64,000 nt of DNA from positions 24,809 to 88,808 of the forward strand of contig NZ_DASUCC010000111.1 of NCBI RefSeq assembly GCF_035762905.1. Reading direction: 5' to 3'. This DNA is from DASYTH01 sp035762905. Its GTDB lineage: Bacteria > Actinomycetota > Actinomycetes > Mycobacteriales > Pseudonocardiaceae. The position numbers were made by a program, and so were the translations under genes. Within the stretch, counting starts at the first letter, position 1, and each line of letters begins with the position of its first letter. This document shows, piece by piece, positions 53,620-63,675 of this stretch. The notes beneath the pieces are model-generated. The model did no database searches. It was not told the DNA's origin and saw nothing but the letters and a program-made list of their open reading frames with translations.

Positions 53620-56600
53620 TCAGGAGAACGCGCGGTCGATGATCTGGCGTTGCTCGATCTCGTGGACCTTGCTTGAGCCGGCGGACGGGGCGGACATGGG
53701 GCGGCGGGAGACCCGGGTGATGCGCGGCATGTCGGGGAAGAGCTCGGGGAGGATCAGACCGTAGAACGGCCAGGAACCCTGGTTGGCCGGCTCCTCCTGA
53801 ACCCAGCGGTAGTGCGTGGCGCCCGCGTAGTTCTCGAAGATCGCGGCGATCCGCTTCTGCGGCACCGGGTAGAGCTGCTCGACCCGCACCACCGCGGTGT
53901 CGGTGGCGCCGATCTTCTCCTTCTCGGCGGCCAGCTCGTAGTAGAGCTTGCCGGAGACGAAGAGGACCTTCCTGATCCCGGCAGGATCGGACACGGTGGG
54001 GTCGTCGATGATCGAGTTGAACCGGCTGTCGCCGATGAACTCCTCCACCGCGCTCACCGCGGCCTTGTTGCGCAGCATGGACTTCGGGGTGAAGACCACC
54101 AGCGGACGCTGCACCCCGTCCAGGGTGTGCCGGCGCAGCAGGTGGAAGTAGTTCGCCGGGGTGGACGGCACCGCCACGGTCATCGAACCCTCGGCGCACA
54201 GCTGCAGCCAGCGCTCGATCCGGCCGGACGTGTGGTCTGGACCCTGCCCCTCGTGGCCGTGCGGGAGCAGCACCACCACATCGGAGACCTGGCCCCACTT
54301 GGCCTCGCTGGACGAGATGTACTCGTCGATCACCGACTGGGCGCCGTTGACGAAGTCGCCGAACTGCGCCTCCCACAGCACCAGCGCGTCCGGGTTGGCC
54401 ACCGAGTAGCCGTACTCGAAGCCCAGCGCCGCGTACTCGGACAGCGCCGAGTCGTACACCAGGAACCGGCCCTGCTCCGGCGCCAGGTTCTGCAGCGGCG
54501 TGTACTCCTTGCCGGTGTGCCGGTCGATGATCACCGAGTGCCGCTGGGTGAACGTGCCGCGCCGGCTGTCCTGCCCGGACAACCGAATCAGCCGCCCCTC
54601 CAGGTTCAGCGAGCCGAACGCCAGCAGCTCGGCGAACGCCCAGTCGATCCCGCCCTCCCGGGCCATCTTGGCGCGCCGCTCCAGCACCGGCTTGACCCGC
54701 GGGTGCGGCGTGAAGCCCTCCGGCAGGTTGACGTGCGCGTCGGCGATCCGCTCGACCGCGTTGCGGGTGATCGCGGTCGCCACCTTGGCCGGCGCCTGCT
54801 GCTCGGACTCCACCGACGGGCTGGGCGCGACCGGGTGCTTCTCCAGCTCACGCACCTCGTTGAACACGTGCTCGAGCTGGCTGGAGAAGTCCCGCAGCGC
54901 CTTCTCGGCCTCCTCGACGGAGATGTCGGCGCGGCCGATCAGCGCCTCGGTGTAGGTCTTCCGCACGCTGCGCTTGGTGTCGATGATGTCGTACATCCCG
55001 GGCTGGGTCATCGACGGGTCGTCGCCCTCGTTGTGCCCGCGCCGCCGGTAGCAGACCATGTCGATCACGACGTCCTTGTTGAACGTCTGGCGGTAGTCCA
55101 TGGCCAGCGCCGCCACCCAGTAGCACGCCTCCGGGTCGTCGCCGTTGACGTGGAAAACGGGCGCCTGGATCATCTTCGCCACGTCGGTGGCGTACTGGCT
55201 GGACCGCGAGGCCTCCGGCGCCGTGGTGAAGCCGACCTGGTTGTTGACGATCACGTGCACGGTGCCGCCGGTGCGGTACCCGCGCAGCAGCGCCAGGTTC
55301 AGCGTCTCGGCCACCACGCCCTGGCCGGCGAACGCCGCGTCGCCGTGCATCGCGACCGGCAGCACCGAGAACCCCGTGCCGCCCTTGTCCAGCAGGTCCT
55401 GCTTGGCCCGGACGATGCCCTCCAGCACCGGGTCCACGGTCTCCAGGTGCGACGGGTTGGCGGTCAGCGTGACCTTGGTCTCACCGTCGCCGAACATCCG
55501 GAAGTACTTGCCCTCGGCGCCGAGGTGGTACTTCACGTCGCCGGAGCCGTGCGCCTGGCCCGGGTCGAGGTTGCCCTCGAACTCCTGGAAGATCTGCGAG
55601 ATCGGCTTGCCGACGATGTTGGCCAGCACGTTGAGCCGGCCCCGGTGCGGCATCCCGATGACCACCTCGTCCAGCTCGTACTCGGCGGCCTTGTCCAGCA
55701 CGGTGTCCAGTAACGGGATCACCGACTCGCCGCCCTCGAGCGAGAACCGCTTCTGCCCCACGTACTTGGTCTGCAGGAACGTCTCGAACGCCTCGGCCGC
55801 GTTGAGCTTGGACAGGATGTACTTCTGCACGGCCTGCGGCGGCTTCTCGTGCCGGACCTCCACCCGCTCCTGGATCCAGCGGCGCTCGGCCGGGTCGAGG
55901 ATGTAGGTGTACTCCACGCCGACCGTGCGGCAGTACGAGTCGCGCAGCACGCCGAGCACGTCGCGCAGCTTCATCCGGTCCTTGCCGGCGAACCCGCCGA
56001 CCGGGAACTCCCGGTCCAGGTCCCACAGGGTCAGCCCGTGCGAGAGCACGTCGAGGTCCTCGTGCTTGCGCTGCCGGTAGTTCAGCGGGTCGGTGTCGGC
56101 CATCAGGTGACCGCGGGTGCGGTAGGCGTCGATCAGCCCGATCACCCGGGTGGTCTTGTCGATCGCCCCCTCGGGGATGTCCTCCACCCAGCGCACCGGC
56201 TCGTACGGGATGCGCAGCGAGGTGAAGATGTTGTCGTAGAAGCCGTCCTCGCCGAGCAGCAGCTGGTGGATGCGGCGCAGGAACTCGCCGGACTCGGCGC
56301 CCTGGATGATCCGGTGGTCGTAGGTCGAGGTCAGCGTCATGATCTTGCTGACCGCCAGCTCGACCAGGGTGCGCTCGCTGGTGCCCTGGTACTGCGCCGG
56401 GAAGTCCATCGCGCCGACGCCGACGATCGCGCCCTGGCCGGGGGTGAACCGGGGCACCGAGTGGTTGGTGCCGATCGTGCCGGGGTTGGTCAGCGAGATC
56501 GTGGTGCCGGTGAAGTCGTCCGCGGTCAGCGCGCCGTTGCGGGCCTTGCGGATGATGTCCTCGTAGGCCTGCCAGAACTGGCTGAAGCTCATCCCCTCGC

Positions 56601-57285
56601 AGCCCTTGATGGAGGCCACCACCAGGTTGCGGCTGCCGTCCTTGCCGGGCAGGTCGATGGCCAGGCCCAGGTTGACGTGCTCTGGGGTGACGATGGTCGG
56701 CTTGCCGTCCACCACCGCGTAGTGCCGGTTCATGTTCGGGTACGCGTCCAGCGCCCGGACCACCGCGTAGCCGATCAGGTGGGTGTAGGAGACCTTGCCG
56801 CCCCGGGTGCGCCGCAGATGGTTGTTGATCACGATGCGGTTGTCCGCGATCAGCTTCGCCGGCACCGCGCGCACGCTGGTCGCGGTCGGGATGGTCAGCG
56901 AAAGGTCCATGTTCTTGGCGATCACGGCGTTGGCACCGCGGATCGGCTTGACCTGGTCACCCTCGCTGATCTTCACGATGGGTGCGGCGGGCGCCGCAGG
57001 CTGCTGCGGCCGGGCCGGGGCGGGCGCGGCGGCGGGGGCCGCGGGCGGCGCCGGATCAGGACGGGTGGTCCTGGTCACCTGGCCATTCGTGCTGTCGTCC
57101 GCCGCGCTCCTGGCCTTCGTGGTCGCCACGCCCTGGCTCACGGCCCGCGGCGTCGGCTTGTAGTCGGCAAAGAAGTCGTGCCACGCCGGGTCCACCGATG
57201 ACGGGTCGGCGAGGAACTGCTCGTACATCTCCTCGACGAGCCACTCGTTCGGACCGAACTGTGACGCGGGACTGCTGGTGGACAC
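53620..57285 (-). CDS. kgd: Multifunctional 2-oxoglutarate dehydrogenase E1 / succinyltransferase E2 fusion
   Basis: 1221 aa, the size of actinobacterial Kgd (SucA fused to a lipoyl-less E2 core). GTG start at 57285, MSTSSPASQFGPNEWLVEEM. After a short N-terminal domain and a Pro/Ala linker (about residues 45-115), the acyltransferase core runs about 115-350 with TYDHRIIQGAESG (catalytic His/Gly region near 322). The ThDP-dependent E1 follows with IGMPHRGRLNVLANIVGKP (about 540-558), GDAAFAGQGVV and DMVCYRRRGHNEGDDP. It catalyses oxidative decarboxylation of 2-oxoglutarate in the TCA cycle together with Lpd and DlaT, under GarA/PknG control in relatives. Ordinary chromosomal gene. Confidence 0.96.
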   Translation of the reverse strand: MSTSSPASQFGPNEWLVEEMYEQFLADPSSVDPAWHDFFADYKPTPRAVSQGVATTKARSAADDSTNGQVTRTTRPDPAPPAAPAAAPAPARPQQPAAPAAPIVKISEGDQVKPIRGANAVIAKNMDLSLTIPTATSVRAVPAKLIADNRIVINNHLRRTRGGKVSYTHLIGYAVVRALDAYPNMNRHYAVVDGKPTIVTPEHVNLGLAIDLPGKDGSRNLVVASIKGCEGMSFSQFWQAYEDIIRKARNGALTADDFTGTTISLTNPGTIGTNHSVPRFTPGQGAIVGVGAMDFPAQYQGTSERTLVELAVSKIMTLTSTYDHRIIQGAESGEFLRRIHQLLLGEDGFYDNIFTSLRIPYEPVRWVEDIPEGAIDKTTRVIGLIDAYRTRGHLMADTDPLNYRQRKHEDLDVLSHGLTLWDLDREFPVGGFAGKDRMKLRDVLGVLRDSYCRTVGVEYTYILDPAERRWIQERVEVRHEKPPQAVQKYILSKLNAAEAFETFLQTKYVGQKRFSLEGGESVIPLLDTVLDKAAEYELDEVVIGMPHRGRLNVLANIVGKPISQIFQEFEGNLDPGQAHGSGDVKYHLGAEGKYFRMFGDGETKVTLTANPSHLETVDPVLEGIVRAKQDLLDKGGTGFSVLPVAMHGDAAFAGQGVVAETLNLALLRGYRTGGTVHVIVNNQVGFTTAPEASRSSQYATDVAKMIQAPVFHVNGDDPEACYWVAALAMDYRQTFNKDVVIDMVCYRRRGHNEGDDPSMTQPGMYDIIDTKRSVRKTYTEALIGRADISVEEAEKALRDFSSQLEHVFNEVRELEKHPVAPSPSVESEQQAPAKVATAITRNAVERIADAHVNLPEGFTPHPRVKPVLERRAKMAREGGIDWAFAELLAFGSLNLEGRLIRLSGQDSRRGTFTQRHSVIIDRHTGKEYTPLQNLAPEQGRFLVYDSALSEYAALGFEYGYSVANPDALVLWEAQFGDFVNGAQSVIDEYISSSEAKWGQVSDVVVLLPHGHEGQGPDHTSGRIERWLQLCAEGSMTVAVPSTPANYFHLLRRHTLDGVQRPLVVFTPKSMLRNKAAVSAVEEFIGDSRFNSIIDDPTVSDPAGIRKVLFVSGKLYYELAAEKEKIGATDTAVVRVEQLYPVPQKRIAAIFENYAGATHYRWVQEEPANQGSWPFYGLILPELFPDMPRITRVSRRPMSAPSAGSSKVHEIEQRQIIDRAFS

Positions 57286-57345
57286 GGCCGGAAATCGCCT
57301 CTATCCATATCGAACTCGTACCTGAACGCTGTACCACCTAACAGG

Positions 57346-60300
57346 CTATCTCTCCTGGCGAGCTGGATGTGACCCAACGGTTGCCACCTCATCGGGGTCT
57401 GTTCCGTATCGCCAGAGTCGGGCATACCGCCCGTCGGCGGCCAGCAACTCCGCGTGTCCGCCGACCTCGACGATCTTGCCACCGTCCAGCACCACGATCC
57501 GGTCCGCCCTTGCCGCCGTGGCCAGCCGGTGCGCGACCACGAACGTGGTCCGCCTGCGGGCCAGGTTCTCGCTGGCGGCCAGCACCACGGCCTCGGTGGC
57601 CGGGTCGAGCGCGGCGGTTGCCTCGTCGAGCAGCAGCACGTCCGGGTCGACCAGGGCCGCCCTGGCCAGGCCGACCAGCTGACGCTGCCCGGCGGACAGG
57701 CCCTGGCCGCGCTCGCCGACCTCCTGCCGGAAGCCGTCGGGCAGGCTGGCGACCACGGGCAGCGCGCCGACCGAGCGGACCGCGGCCTCGATCTCGGCCG
57801 GCGGCGCGTCCGGCCGGCCGTAGCCCACGTTCGCGGCCACGTCCCCGCTGAACAGGTGCGCCTCCTGCGGCACGACGCCCAGCCGCTGCCGGTAGCCGGA
57901 CAGGTCGTAGTCGCGCAGGTCGACGCCGTCCACCAGGACCGCGCCCGCGGTCGGGTCGTAGAACCGGGCGATCAGCTTGACCACGGTGGACTTGCCGGCA
58001 CCGGTCGCGCCGACCAGGGCCACCGTCTCGCCCGGCGCCACCCGAAGCGACACGCCGCGCAGCGCGGGCGCGTCGGATCCCGGATAGCTGAACGACACGT
58101 CGCGCAGCTCGACCGCGCCGGCCACCGGCACCGGCACCGGCACCGGGTGCTCGGGCGGCGCCACCGAGGTGGGTGTGCGCAGCAGGTCGGCGATCCGCCG
58201 CAGCCCCACCCTGGCCTGCTGGTAGCCGTCGAACACGCCGGAGAGCTGCTGGATCGGGGCGAAGAACAGGCCGAGGTAGAGCAGCAGCGCCAGCAGCACG
58301 CCCGGGGTCAGCTCGCCGACCGCGACCCGGTGCGCGCCGACGGTCAGCAGCGCCGCCTGGGCCAGCCCGCTGAGCAGCGCCACGAACGGGAAGAACGTCG
58401 CCACGTAGCGCTGAGCGCGCAGCCGGCTGCGCCGATAGGCGTCGCTGCGCTCGGCGAACACCCGGGCCGACTCGTCCTCCCGGGTGAACGCCTGGGCCAC
58501 CCGCAGCCCGGAGACGTTCTCCTGCATGTCCGCGTTCACCGCGCTGACCCGCTCGCGGGCCTCCGTGTAGGCCGCGGAGGACAGCCGCTGGAAGATCACG
58601 GTGGCGGCCACCAGCAGCGGCAGCACGGCCAGCGCCACCAGGGTCAGCGGGACGTCGGTGAGCAGCATCGCGATGATGATCGCCAGCACGGTGAGCAGGC
58701 TGGTGACCGCGCTGACCAGCCCGGTCTGCAGGAACGTGGACAGCGCGTCCACGTCGGTGGTCATCCTGGTCATGATCCGGCCGGCCAGTTCGCGCTCGTA
58801 GTAGTCGAGGCCGAGCCGCTGCAGGTGCGCGTAGCTGCGCACCCGCAGCAGGTAGAGCAGCCGTTCGCCGATTCTGGCCGTGACCACGGTGCTGATCCTC
58901 ACGGTCAGCCAGCCGAACCCGACCAGCACGACGCCCACCACGGTGGCCACCAGCAGCGCGTCGGCGTTGCCGGTGACCACGCCCTCGTCGATGCCGTGCC
59001 GGAACAGCGCCGGCAGGCCCATGGTCATCGCGGTGTCGGCGATCAGCAGCAGCCCGACCGCGATCATCGCGACCCGCACCGGCCGCAGCAGCCGGCGCAG
59101 CCGGAACCCGGGGTCGGGCGCGGTCGGGTCCTCGCCCTTCAGGTCGGGCCGCTCGGTGGCCGGCGGCAGCGCGCGCACCTGGGCGAGCAGCTCCGGGGTC
59201 GGCGGCAGCGCCCCGAGCACGCCCTCGCTCATCGCGCCGCGGCCGACGGCGGCGGGGATCCGGGGCCGCGCCCGGGCCGGGTCCCGGTCGTCCGCTTCAC
59301 CCGGCCACAGCGCGGCCGTGACGCCGTCGGGCCCGGGCACCAGGTTGTCCGCGGCGCGCCGGGTCACGTCCTCGATCGCCTCACCCGGCCCGGCCAGCAG
59401 CGCCCGGTACAGCTCGCAGCGCGCGGTCAGCTCCGCGTGCGTGCCGGTGTCCACCACCCGGCCGCCGTCCAGCACCGCGATCCGGTCGGCCAGCGCCAGC
59501 GTCGAGCGCCGGTGCGCGATCAGCAGCGTGGTCCGGTCCCTGGTGACCGCGCGCAGCGTGTCGTGGATGGCCGCCTCGGTGGCCACGTCCACCGCAGACG
59601 TGGCGTCGTCGAGCACCAGCACCTTCGGATCGGACAGCAGCGCCCTGGCCAGCGCCACCCGCTGCCGTTGCCCGCCGGACAGGGTCAAGCCGCGCTCGCC
59701 GACCACGGTGTCGTAGCCGTCCGGTAGCTCCAGCACGAACTCGTGCACCTGCGCGGCCCGCGCCGCGGCCAGCACCTCGGCGTCGGTGGCCTCCGGCCGG
59801 CCGTAGGCGATGTTCGCCCGGATCGTGTCGGAGAACAGGAACGCCTCCTCGAACACCACGCCGACGGTGCGGCGCAGCGAGCCGAGCCGCAGCTCGCGCA
59901 GGTCCACCCCGCCGATCCGGACCGCCCCGGCGTGCACGTCGTAGAACCGGGGCAGCAGCAGCGACACCGTCGACTTGCCCGATCCGGCCGTGCCCACCAG
60001 GGCGAGCGTCTCGCCCGGCGCGACCCGCAGCGACACCCCGGCGAGCACCGGCTCGCTGCGGGTGTAGCCGAACGTCACCCCGTCCAGCTCGACCGCCGCC
60101 GGTCCGGGCGGGACGTCCACCGCGTCCGGGGCGTCGGTCACGTCCGGCTGGGAGTCGATCAGCTCGTACACCCGCTCCACCCCGGCCCGGGCCAGCTGCG
60201 CGTTGACCAGCAGGCCGGCCAGCAGCCGGGTCGGACCGACCAGGTTGGCCACGTAGGACGCGAAGGCCAGGAACGTGCCCAGCGTGACCTGCCCGTTCAT

Positions 60301-61104
60301 GGCCAGCCAGCCGCCGAGCGCGAGCACCGCGACCTGCCCGATCGCCGGCATCGCCACCATCGTCGCCGAGGTCCGCGAGGTCAGCCTCGCGGCCCGCATC
60401 CGCTCGGCGAACAGCGAGCGGGCCGCCCGCTCCAGCCGGGCGACCTCACGGGTCTCCTGGCCGAACCCCTTGACCACCCGCACCCCGGTCACCGTCTCCT
60501 CGACGTGCTGGGCCAGGTCGGCGGCGCGCTGCTGGGCCGACCAGGTCGCCGGGAACAGGGTGATGCGGCTGCGCGCCGCGACGATCGCCACCACCGGGGT
60601 CACGACCAGGGCGACCACGGTCAGCAGCGGCGAGAGCCACAGCATCGCGGCCAGCGCGGCCATGGCGAACACCACCGTCCCGATGGACAGCGGCACCATC
60701 ATCAGCAGCGCCTGCACCAGTTGCAGGTCGGTGATCGACCGGGACACCACCTGCCCGGTGCGCAGCGCGTCCTGCTTGCCGCCGTCCAGCCGCTGCACCG
60801 CGCCGAACACCTGCTGGCGCAGGTCGTGCTGGACGTCCAGGGCCAGCCGGCCGCCGACGTACCGGCGCACGAAAGCGGTGCCGAAGGTCAGCAGCTCCAT
60901 CGCCACCAGCCCGGCGATCAGCCAGCCCAACCCGTCGGTGTGCCCGGCGACCGCGTCGTCCACCACGAACTTGACCATGATCGGACCGGCCGCCTGGAAG
61001 CCGACACCGACCACCGAGGCGACGACCGACAGCACGACCAGCCTGCGGTGCCGCCAGCACGCGGCGGACAGGCGACGGATCCAACCTGGGGAGGGCTCTG
61101 GCAC
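57346..61104 (-). CDS. Double ABC exporter (two TMD-NBD halves in one chain)
   Basis: 1252 aa, GTG start at 61104 with GGCGGG upstream. Half 1: transmembrane region about residues 20-300, Walker A GTAGSGKST (about 372), signature LSGGQRQRV, Walker B VLVLDDATSAVD (about 498). Half 2: transmembrane region about 690-960, Walker A GATGAGKST (about 1036), signature LSAGQRQLV (about 1136), Walker B VLLLDEATAALD (about 1163). The catalytic Glu is replaced by Asp in half 1 and the signature Gly by Ala in half 2. Those two belong to the same composite ATP site, so this is an asymmetric exporter with one degenerate site. In relatives the halves are two genes; substrate unknown (drug or lipid). Confidence 0.92.
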   Translation of the reverse strand: MPEPSPGWIRRLSAACWRHRRLVVLSVVASVVGVGFQAAGPIMVKFVVDDAVAGHTDGLGWLIAGLVAMELLTFGTAFVRRYVGGRLALDVQHDLRQQVFGAVQRLDGGKQDALRTGQVVSRSITDLQLVQALLMMVPLSIGTVVFAMAALAAMLWLSPLLTVVALVVTPVVAIVAARSRITLFPATWSAQQRAADLAQHVEETVTGVRVVKGFGQETREVARLERAARSLFAERMRAARLTSRTSATMVAMPAIGQVAVLALGGWLAMNGQVTLGTFLAFASYVANLVGPTRLLAGLLVNAQLARAGVERVYELIDSQPDVTDAPDAVDVPPGPAAVELDGVTFGYTRSEPVLAGVSLRVAPGETLALVGTAGSGKSTVSLLLPRFYDVHAGAVRIGGVDLRELRLGSLRRTVGVVFEEAFLFSDTIRANIAYGRPEATDAEVLAAARAAQVHEFVLELPDGYDTVVGERGLTLSGGQRQRVALARALLSDPKVLVLDDATSAVDVATEAAIHDTLRAVTRDRTTLLIAHRRSTLALADRIAVLDGGRVVDTGTHAELTARCELYRALLAGPGEAIEDVTRRAADNLVPGPDGVTAALWPGEADDRDPARARPRIPAAVGRGAMSEGVLGALPPTPELLAQVRALPPATERPDLKGEDPTAPDPGFRLRRLLRPVRVAMIAVGLLLIADTAMTMGLPALFRHGIDEGVVTGNADALLVATVVGVVLVGFGWLTVRISTVVTARIGERLLYLLRVRSYAHLQRLGLDYYERELAGRIMTRMTTDVDALSTFLQTGLVSAVTSLLTVLAIIIAMLLTDVPLTLVALAVLPLLVAATVIFQRLSSAAYTEARERVSAVNADMQENVSGLRVAQAFTREDESARVFAERSDAYRRSRLRAQRYVATFFPFVALLSGLAQAALLTVGAHRVAVGELTPGVLLALLLYLGLFFAPIQQLSGVFDGYQQARVGLRRIADLLRTPTSVAPPEHPVPVPVPVAGAVELRDVSFSYPGSDAPALRGVSLRVAPGETVALVGATGAGKSTVVKLIARFYDPTAGAVLVDGVDLRDYDLSGYRQRLGVVPQEAHLFSGDVAANVGYGRPDAPPAEIEAAVRSVGALPVVASLPDGFRQEVGERGQGLSAGQRQLVGLARAALVDPDVLLLDEATAALDPATEAVVLAASENLARRRTTFVVAHRLATAARADRIVVLDGGKIVEVGGHAELLAADGRYARLWRYGTDPDEVATVGSHPARQER

Positions 61105-61122
61105 CCCGCCAGGTTATGCAAG

Positions 61123-62031
61123 TCAGGTGATGTCGCGCCGCTGGTTACGGAGCAGCCCGGAGACGAAGAAGATCATCGTCCAGAACACGAAGATTCCGCC
61201 GCTGACCAGCAACGAGTACGCACCCGGCGCGCCGGCGAAGGCCCGCACCGCCCGCTCGAAGTCGTCGATCGTCTCCTCGGTGATCAGATCCGCTCCGCCC
61301 GTGGCCACCACCAGGTCCTGCACCTGCTGGAACAGCAGCGCGCTCGCGGTCGAGCCGGTCAGCCCGTTCGCCGACCCGTTGGGCATCCAGCCGGCGAGAT
61401 GCGAGCCGTCGGTCACCCCGGTCAGGATCAGCTCGCCGAACGGCCCCACCAGCAGCGCGTACACCAGCAGCAGCACCAGCGCGCCCACCGGCGAGCCGAG
61501 CAGTGCACCGACCCCCATGCCCAGCAGGGTCCACAGCACGCACGAGACGATCCCGGACACCAGCACCAGGAACCAGTCGCCGGCCGAGGGCAGCAGCGAC
61601 TCCTTGGAGCCGATCAGCGTGCCGAGGCTGGCCGCGCCGGCCACCACGACGCCGTAGATCAGGCCCCACAGCACGTAGGTGACCGCCTTGGCGCCAAGGA
61701 CCGAGGCCCGGCTCGGCGCGGTCAGGAAGCTCGTGGTGATCGTCTTGCGGCTGATCTCACTGGACAGCGCCAGCGCCCCGAACACCATCGGGAAGATCGT
61801 CGCGATGTTCATGCTTCTGGTCAGCGCCAGGATCGACCAGGACATCTGGTCCAGCGTGACGTCCGCCTGCTCGAAGATGTCCGAGTTGGAGATGTCGTCG
61901 ACGATGTCGGTCACCAGCGCCGCGACGCCCCACGCCCAGCCGGTGGCGAGCAGCACCGCCGGCACCAGCAACGCCCACCACAGCTTGGTGGTGAGGATCT
62001 TGCGGAACTCCGCCTTGATCAGGTTGCCCAT
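61123..62031 (-). CDS. ABC-2 type transporter permease
   Basis: 302 aa from ATG 62031, which overlaps the stop of the ATPase gene (ATGA); protein MGNLIKAEFRKILTTKLWWA. Six hydrophobic segments (for example ALLVPAVLLATGWAWGVAAL and VTYVLWGLIYGVVVAGAASL), with the ABC-2 motif SSEISRKTITTSFLTAPSR. Works with the ATPase at 62031-63179 as an exporter. Confidence 0.9.
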   Translation of the reverse strand: MGNLIKAEFRKILTTKLWWALLVPAVLLATGWAWGVAALVTDIVDDISNSDIFEQADVTLDQMSWSILALTRSMNIATIFPMVFGALALSSEISRKTITTSFLTAPSRASVLGAKAVTYVLWGLIYGVVVAGAASLGTLIGSKESLLPSAGDWFLVLVSGIVSCVLWTLLGMGVGALLGSPVGALVLLLVYALLVGPFGELILTGVTDGSHLAGWMPNGSANGLTGSTASALLFQQVQDLVVATGGADLITEETIDDFERAVRAFAGAPGAYSLLVSGGIFVFWTMIFFVSGLLRNQRRDIT

Positions 62032-63179
62032 CAGGCCTGGCCTCCCCATCCGCCCGGACCGGGCTGCTGCTGCTGGTGACCCTGCTGCGGCTGCGGTCCG
62101 GTCGGCGGCGCCCAGCCCTCCGGCGGGGTGCCCGGTCCGCCCGGCCCGGCCGGCACGGCGTAACCCTGCGAGGGCTGCTGGTAGCCCGGCGGCGGGCCGT
62201 AGCCGGGTGGCGGCGGCCCGTACCCGGCCGGCGGCACCGGCGGCAGCTGCCCGTAGGCGGCCTGCTGCGGCGCGGCGAACTGGCCGCTGGTCAGCCGGAA
62301 GAACAGCTGCTCGAGGTCGGCCCGCTCCTCCTGCACCCCGTACAGCGCCACCCCGGCCTTGGCGGCCAGATCACCGATCTGCCGCACGGTGGCGCCGACC
62401 ACGGCGATCTTGCCGTCCGGTGTCGGCTGGATGCCGTCGATCCCGGCCTCGGTCAACGCGGCCACCAGCTTGTTCGGGTCGGCCGGCTGGACGAGGACCC
62501 GGGTCTGCTGGGACTGGCGCAGGTGCTCGAGCGAGCCGTAGTACATGGTCTGGCCGCGGCTGATGATCACCACCTGGTCGATGGTCTGCTCCACCTCGGC
62601 CAGCAGGTGACTGGAGATCAGCACGGTCCGGCCGCTGTTGGCGAACGCCTTGAGAAAGGTGCGCAGCCAGGCGATGCCCTCCGGGTCGAGGCCGTTGGCC
62701 GGCTCGTCGAGCACCAGCACCTGCGGATCGCCGAGCAGCGCGGTGGCCAGCGCCAGCCGCTGCTTCATGCCCAGCGAGAACGAGCCGGCCGAGCGTTCGC
62801 CCACCGCACTCAGGCCGACCAGGCCGAGCACCTCGTCCGCCCGCTGGTCCGGCATCCCCATCGCGGCCGCGTAGACCAGCAGGTGGTTGCGGGCCGAGCG
62901 GCTCGGGTGGAAACCCTGCGCCTCCAGCACCGCGCCCACCACCCGGCCAGGGTTGCCGAGGTGGCTGAACGGCTGGCCGTTGATCGTCGCGTAACCGGCC
63001 GTCGGGTTGACCAAGCCGAGCAGCATGCGCAGGGTCGTCGTCTTGCCGGCGCCGTTCGGCCCCAGGAAGCCCGTCACCGAACCGGGTTCCACCTGAAAGC
63101 TCAGATTCTGCACCGCGGGAATCTGACCGAAATGCTTGGTCAGGTTTTGCACCACGATGCGGCCACTTCCGTCGTGCAC
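62031..63179 (-). CDS. ABC-2 type transporter ATPase with Pro/Gly/Tyr-rich tail
   Basis: 382 aa. The GTG at 63179 is preferred over the ATG at 63203 because AGGAGG lies just upstream of it. Walker A GFLGPNGAGKTTTLRM (about residue 38-53), a variant signature SFSLGMKQR (about 133) and Walker B VLVLDEPANGLDPEG (about 155) place it with CcmA/NatA-type ATPases. From about residue 305 the protein ends in a disordered tail rich in PPGYGPPP repeats. Partner is the overlapping permease gene. Confidence 0.92.
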   Translation of the reverse strand: MHDGSGRIVVQNLTKHFGQIPAVQNLSFQVEPGSVTGFLGPNGAGKTTTLRMLLGLVNPTAGYATINGQPFSHLGNPGRVVGAVLEAQGFHPSRSARNHLLVYAAAMGMPDQRADEVLGLVGLSAVGERSAGSFSLGMKQRLALATALLGDPQVLVLDEPANGLDPEGIAWLRTFLKAFANSGRTVLISSHLLAEVEQTIDQVVIISRGQTMYYGSLEHLRQSQQTRVLVQPADPNKLVAALTEAGIDGIQPTPDGKIAVVGATVRQIGDLAAKAGVALYGVQEERADLEQLFFRLTSGQFAAPQQAAYGQLPPVPPAGYGPPPPGYGPPPGYQQPSQGYAVPAGPGGPGTPPEGWAPPTGPQPQQGHQQQQPGPGGWGGQA

Positions 63180-63261
63180 GGAACTCCTCCTGGTAGCCGG
63201 CATCTCGTGGCGACATCTTGCCTCATGGTCAGCGCCCGATGTGCCGGTACCGGGGAGTTCG

Positions 63262-63594
63262 TCAGTGGCCGCGCCCGCCGAGCACCCTGGCCAACCGGCC
63301 GAGCGGCCCGGTGCGCCGCGCCCGCGGCACGCCCTCGCCGATCAGCTGCTCGTGCGCCATCCGCCAGACCTGACACGGCCACCGGCCGCGGACCCCCGCC
63401 GGGCACGCGCCGCACCGGCCGTCCTCGTCGCGCTGGTGCACGGTGAGCAGCAGCCGCCAGCCCTCGGCCATCCGGTTGATCTCCCTGCGGGCCAGCGGAA
63501 GCAGTGTGCTCGGATCGTCGTGCCCCACGGTCCGGTCCAGCCCGTCCAGCCAGCACAACACGGCGTCACGTACCGGTTCCGGCGTTTCCGTCAC
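63262..63594 (-). CDS. Hypothetical Cys-containing protein
   Basis: About 110 aa from GTG 63594 (VTETPEPVRDAVLCWLDGLD); an open frame continues upstream to TTG 63675 but without a ribosome site. Contains DDPSTLLPLARREINRM, DEDGRCGACPAGVRGRWPCQ and VWRMAHEQLIGEG. The three Cys in CGACP...PC suggest metal binding, as in small conserved actinobacterial proteins of unknown function. Located 83 bp downstream of the ABC ATPase start, same strand, so upstream of that operon. Confidence 0.7.
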   Translation of the reverse strand: MTETPEPVRDAVLCWLDGLDRTVGHDDPSTLLPLARREINRMAEGWRLLLTVHQRDEDGRCGACPAGVRGRWPCQVWRMAHEQLIGEGVPRARRTGPLGRLARVLGGRGH

Positions 63595-63675
63595 GTCCAG
63601 CCATCGGCGCCACCGGCCGGAAACCACACCCTTTGCCGAGTTTCTCACTCGATAGTGCGGCCTTCTGGTGGACAA

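Noticed and set aside
53812..55713. 633-codon plus-strand frame opposite kgd
   Set aside because: Val/Arg/His-rich shadow of a highly conserved enzyme gene.
57454..62079. Two plus-strand frames of over 750 codons opposite the ABC exporter genes
   Set aside because: Gln/His/Arg-rich shadows; the minus strand encodes complete ABC proteins.
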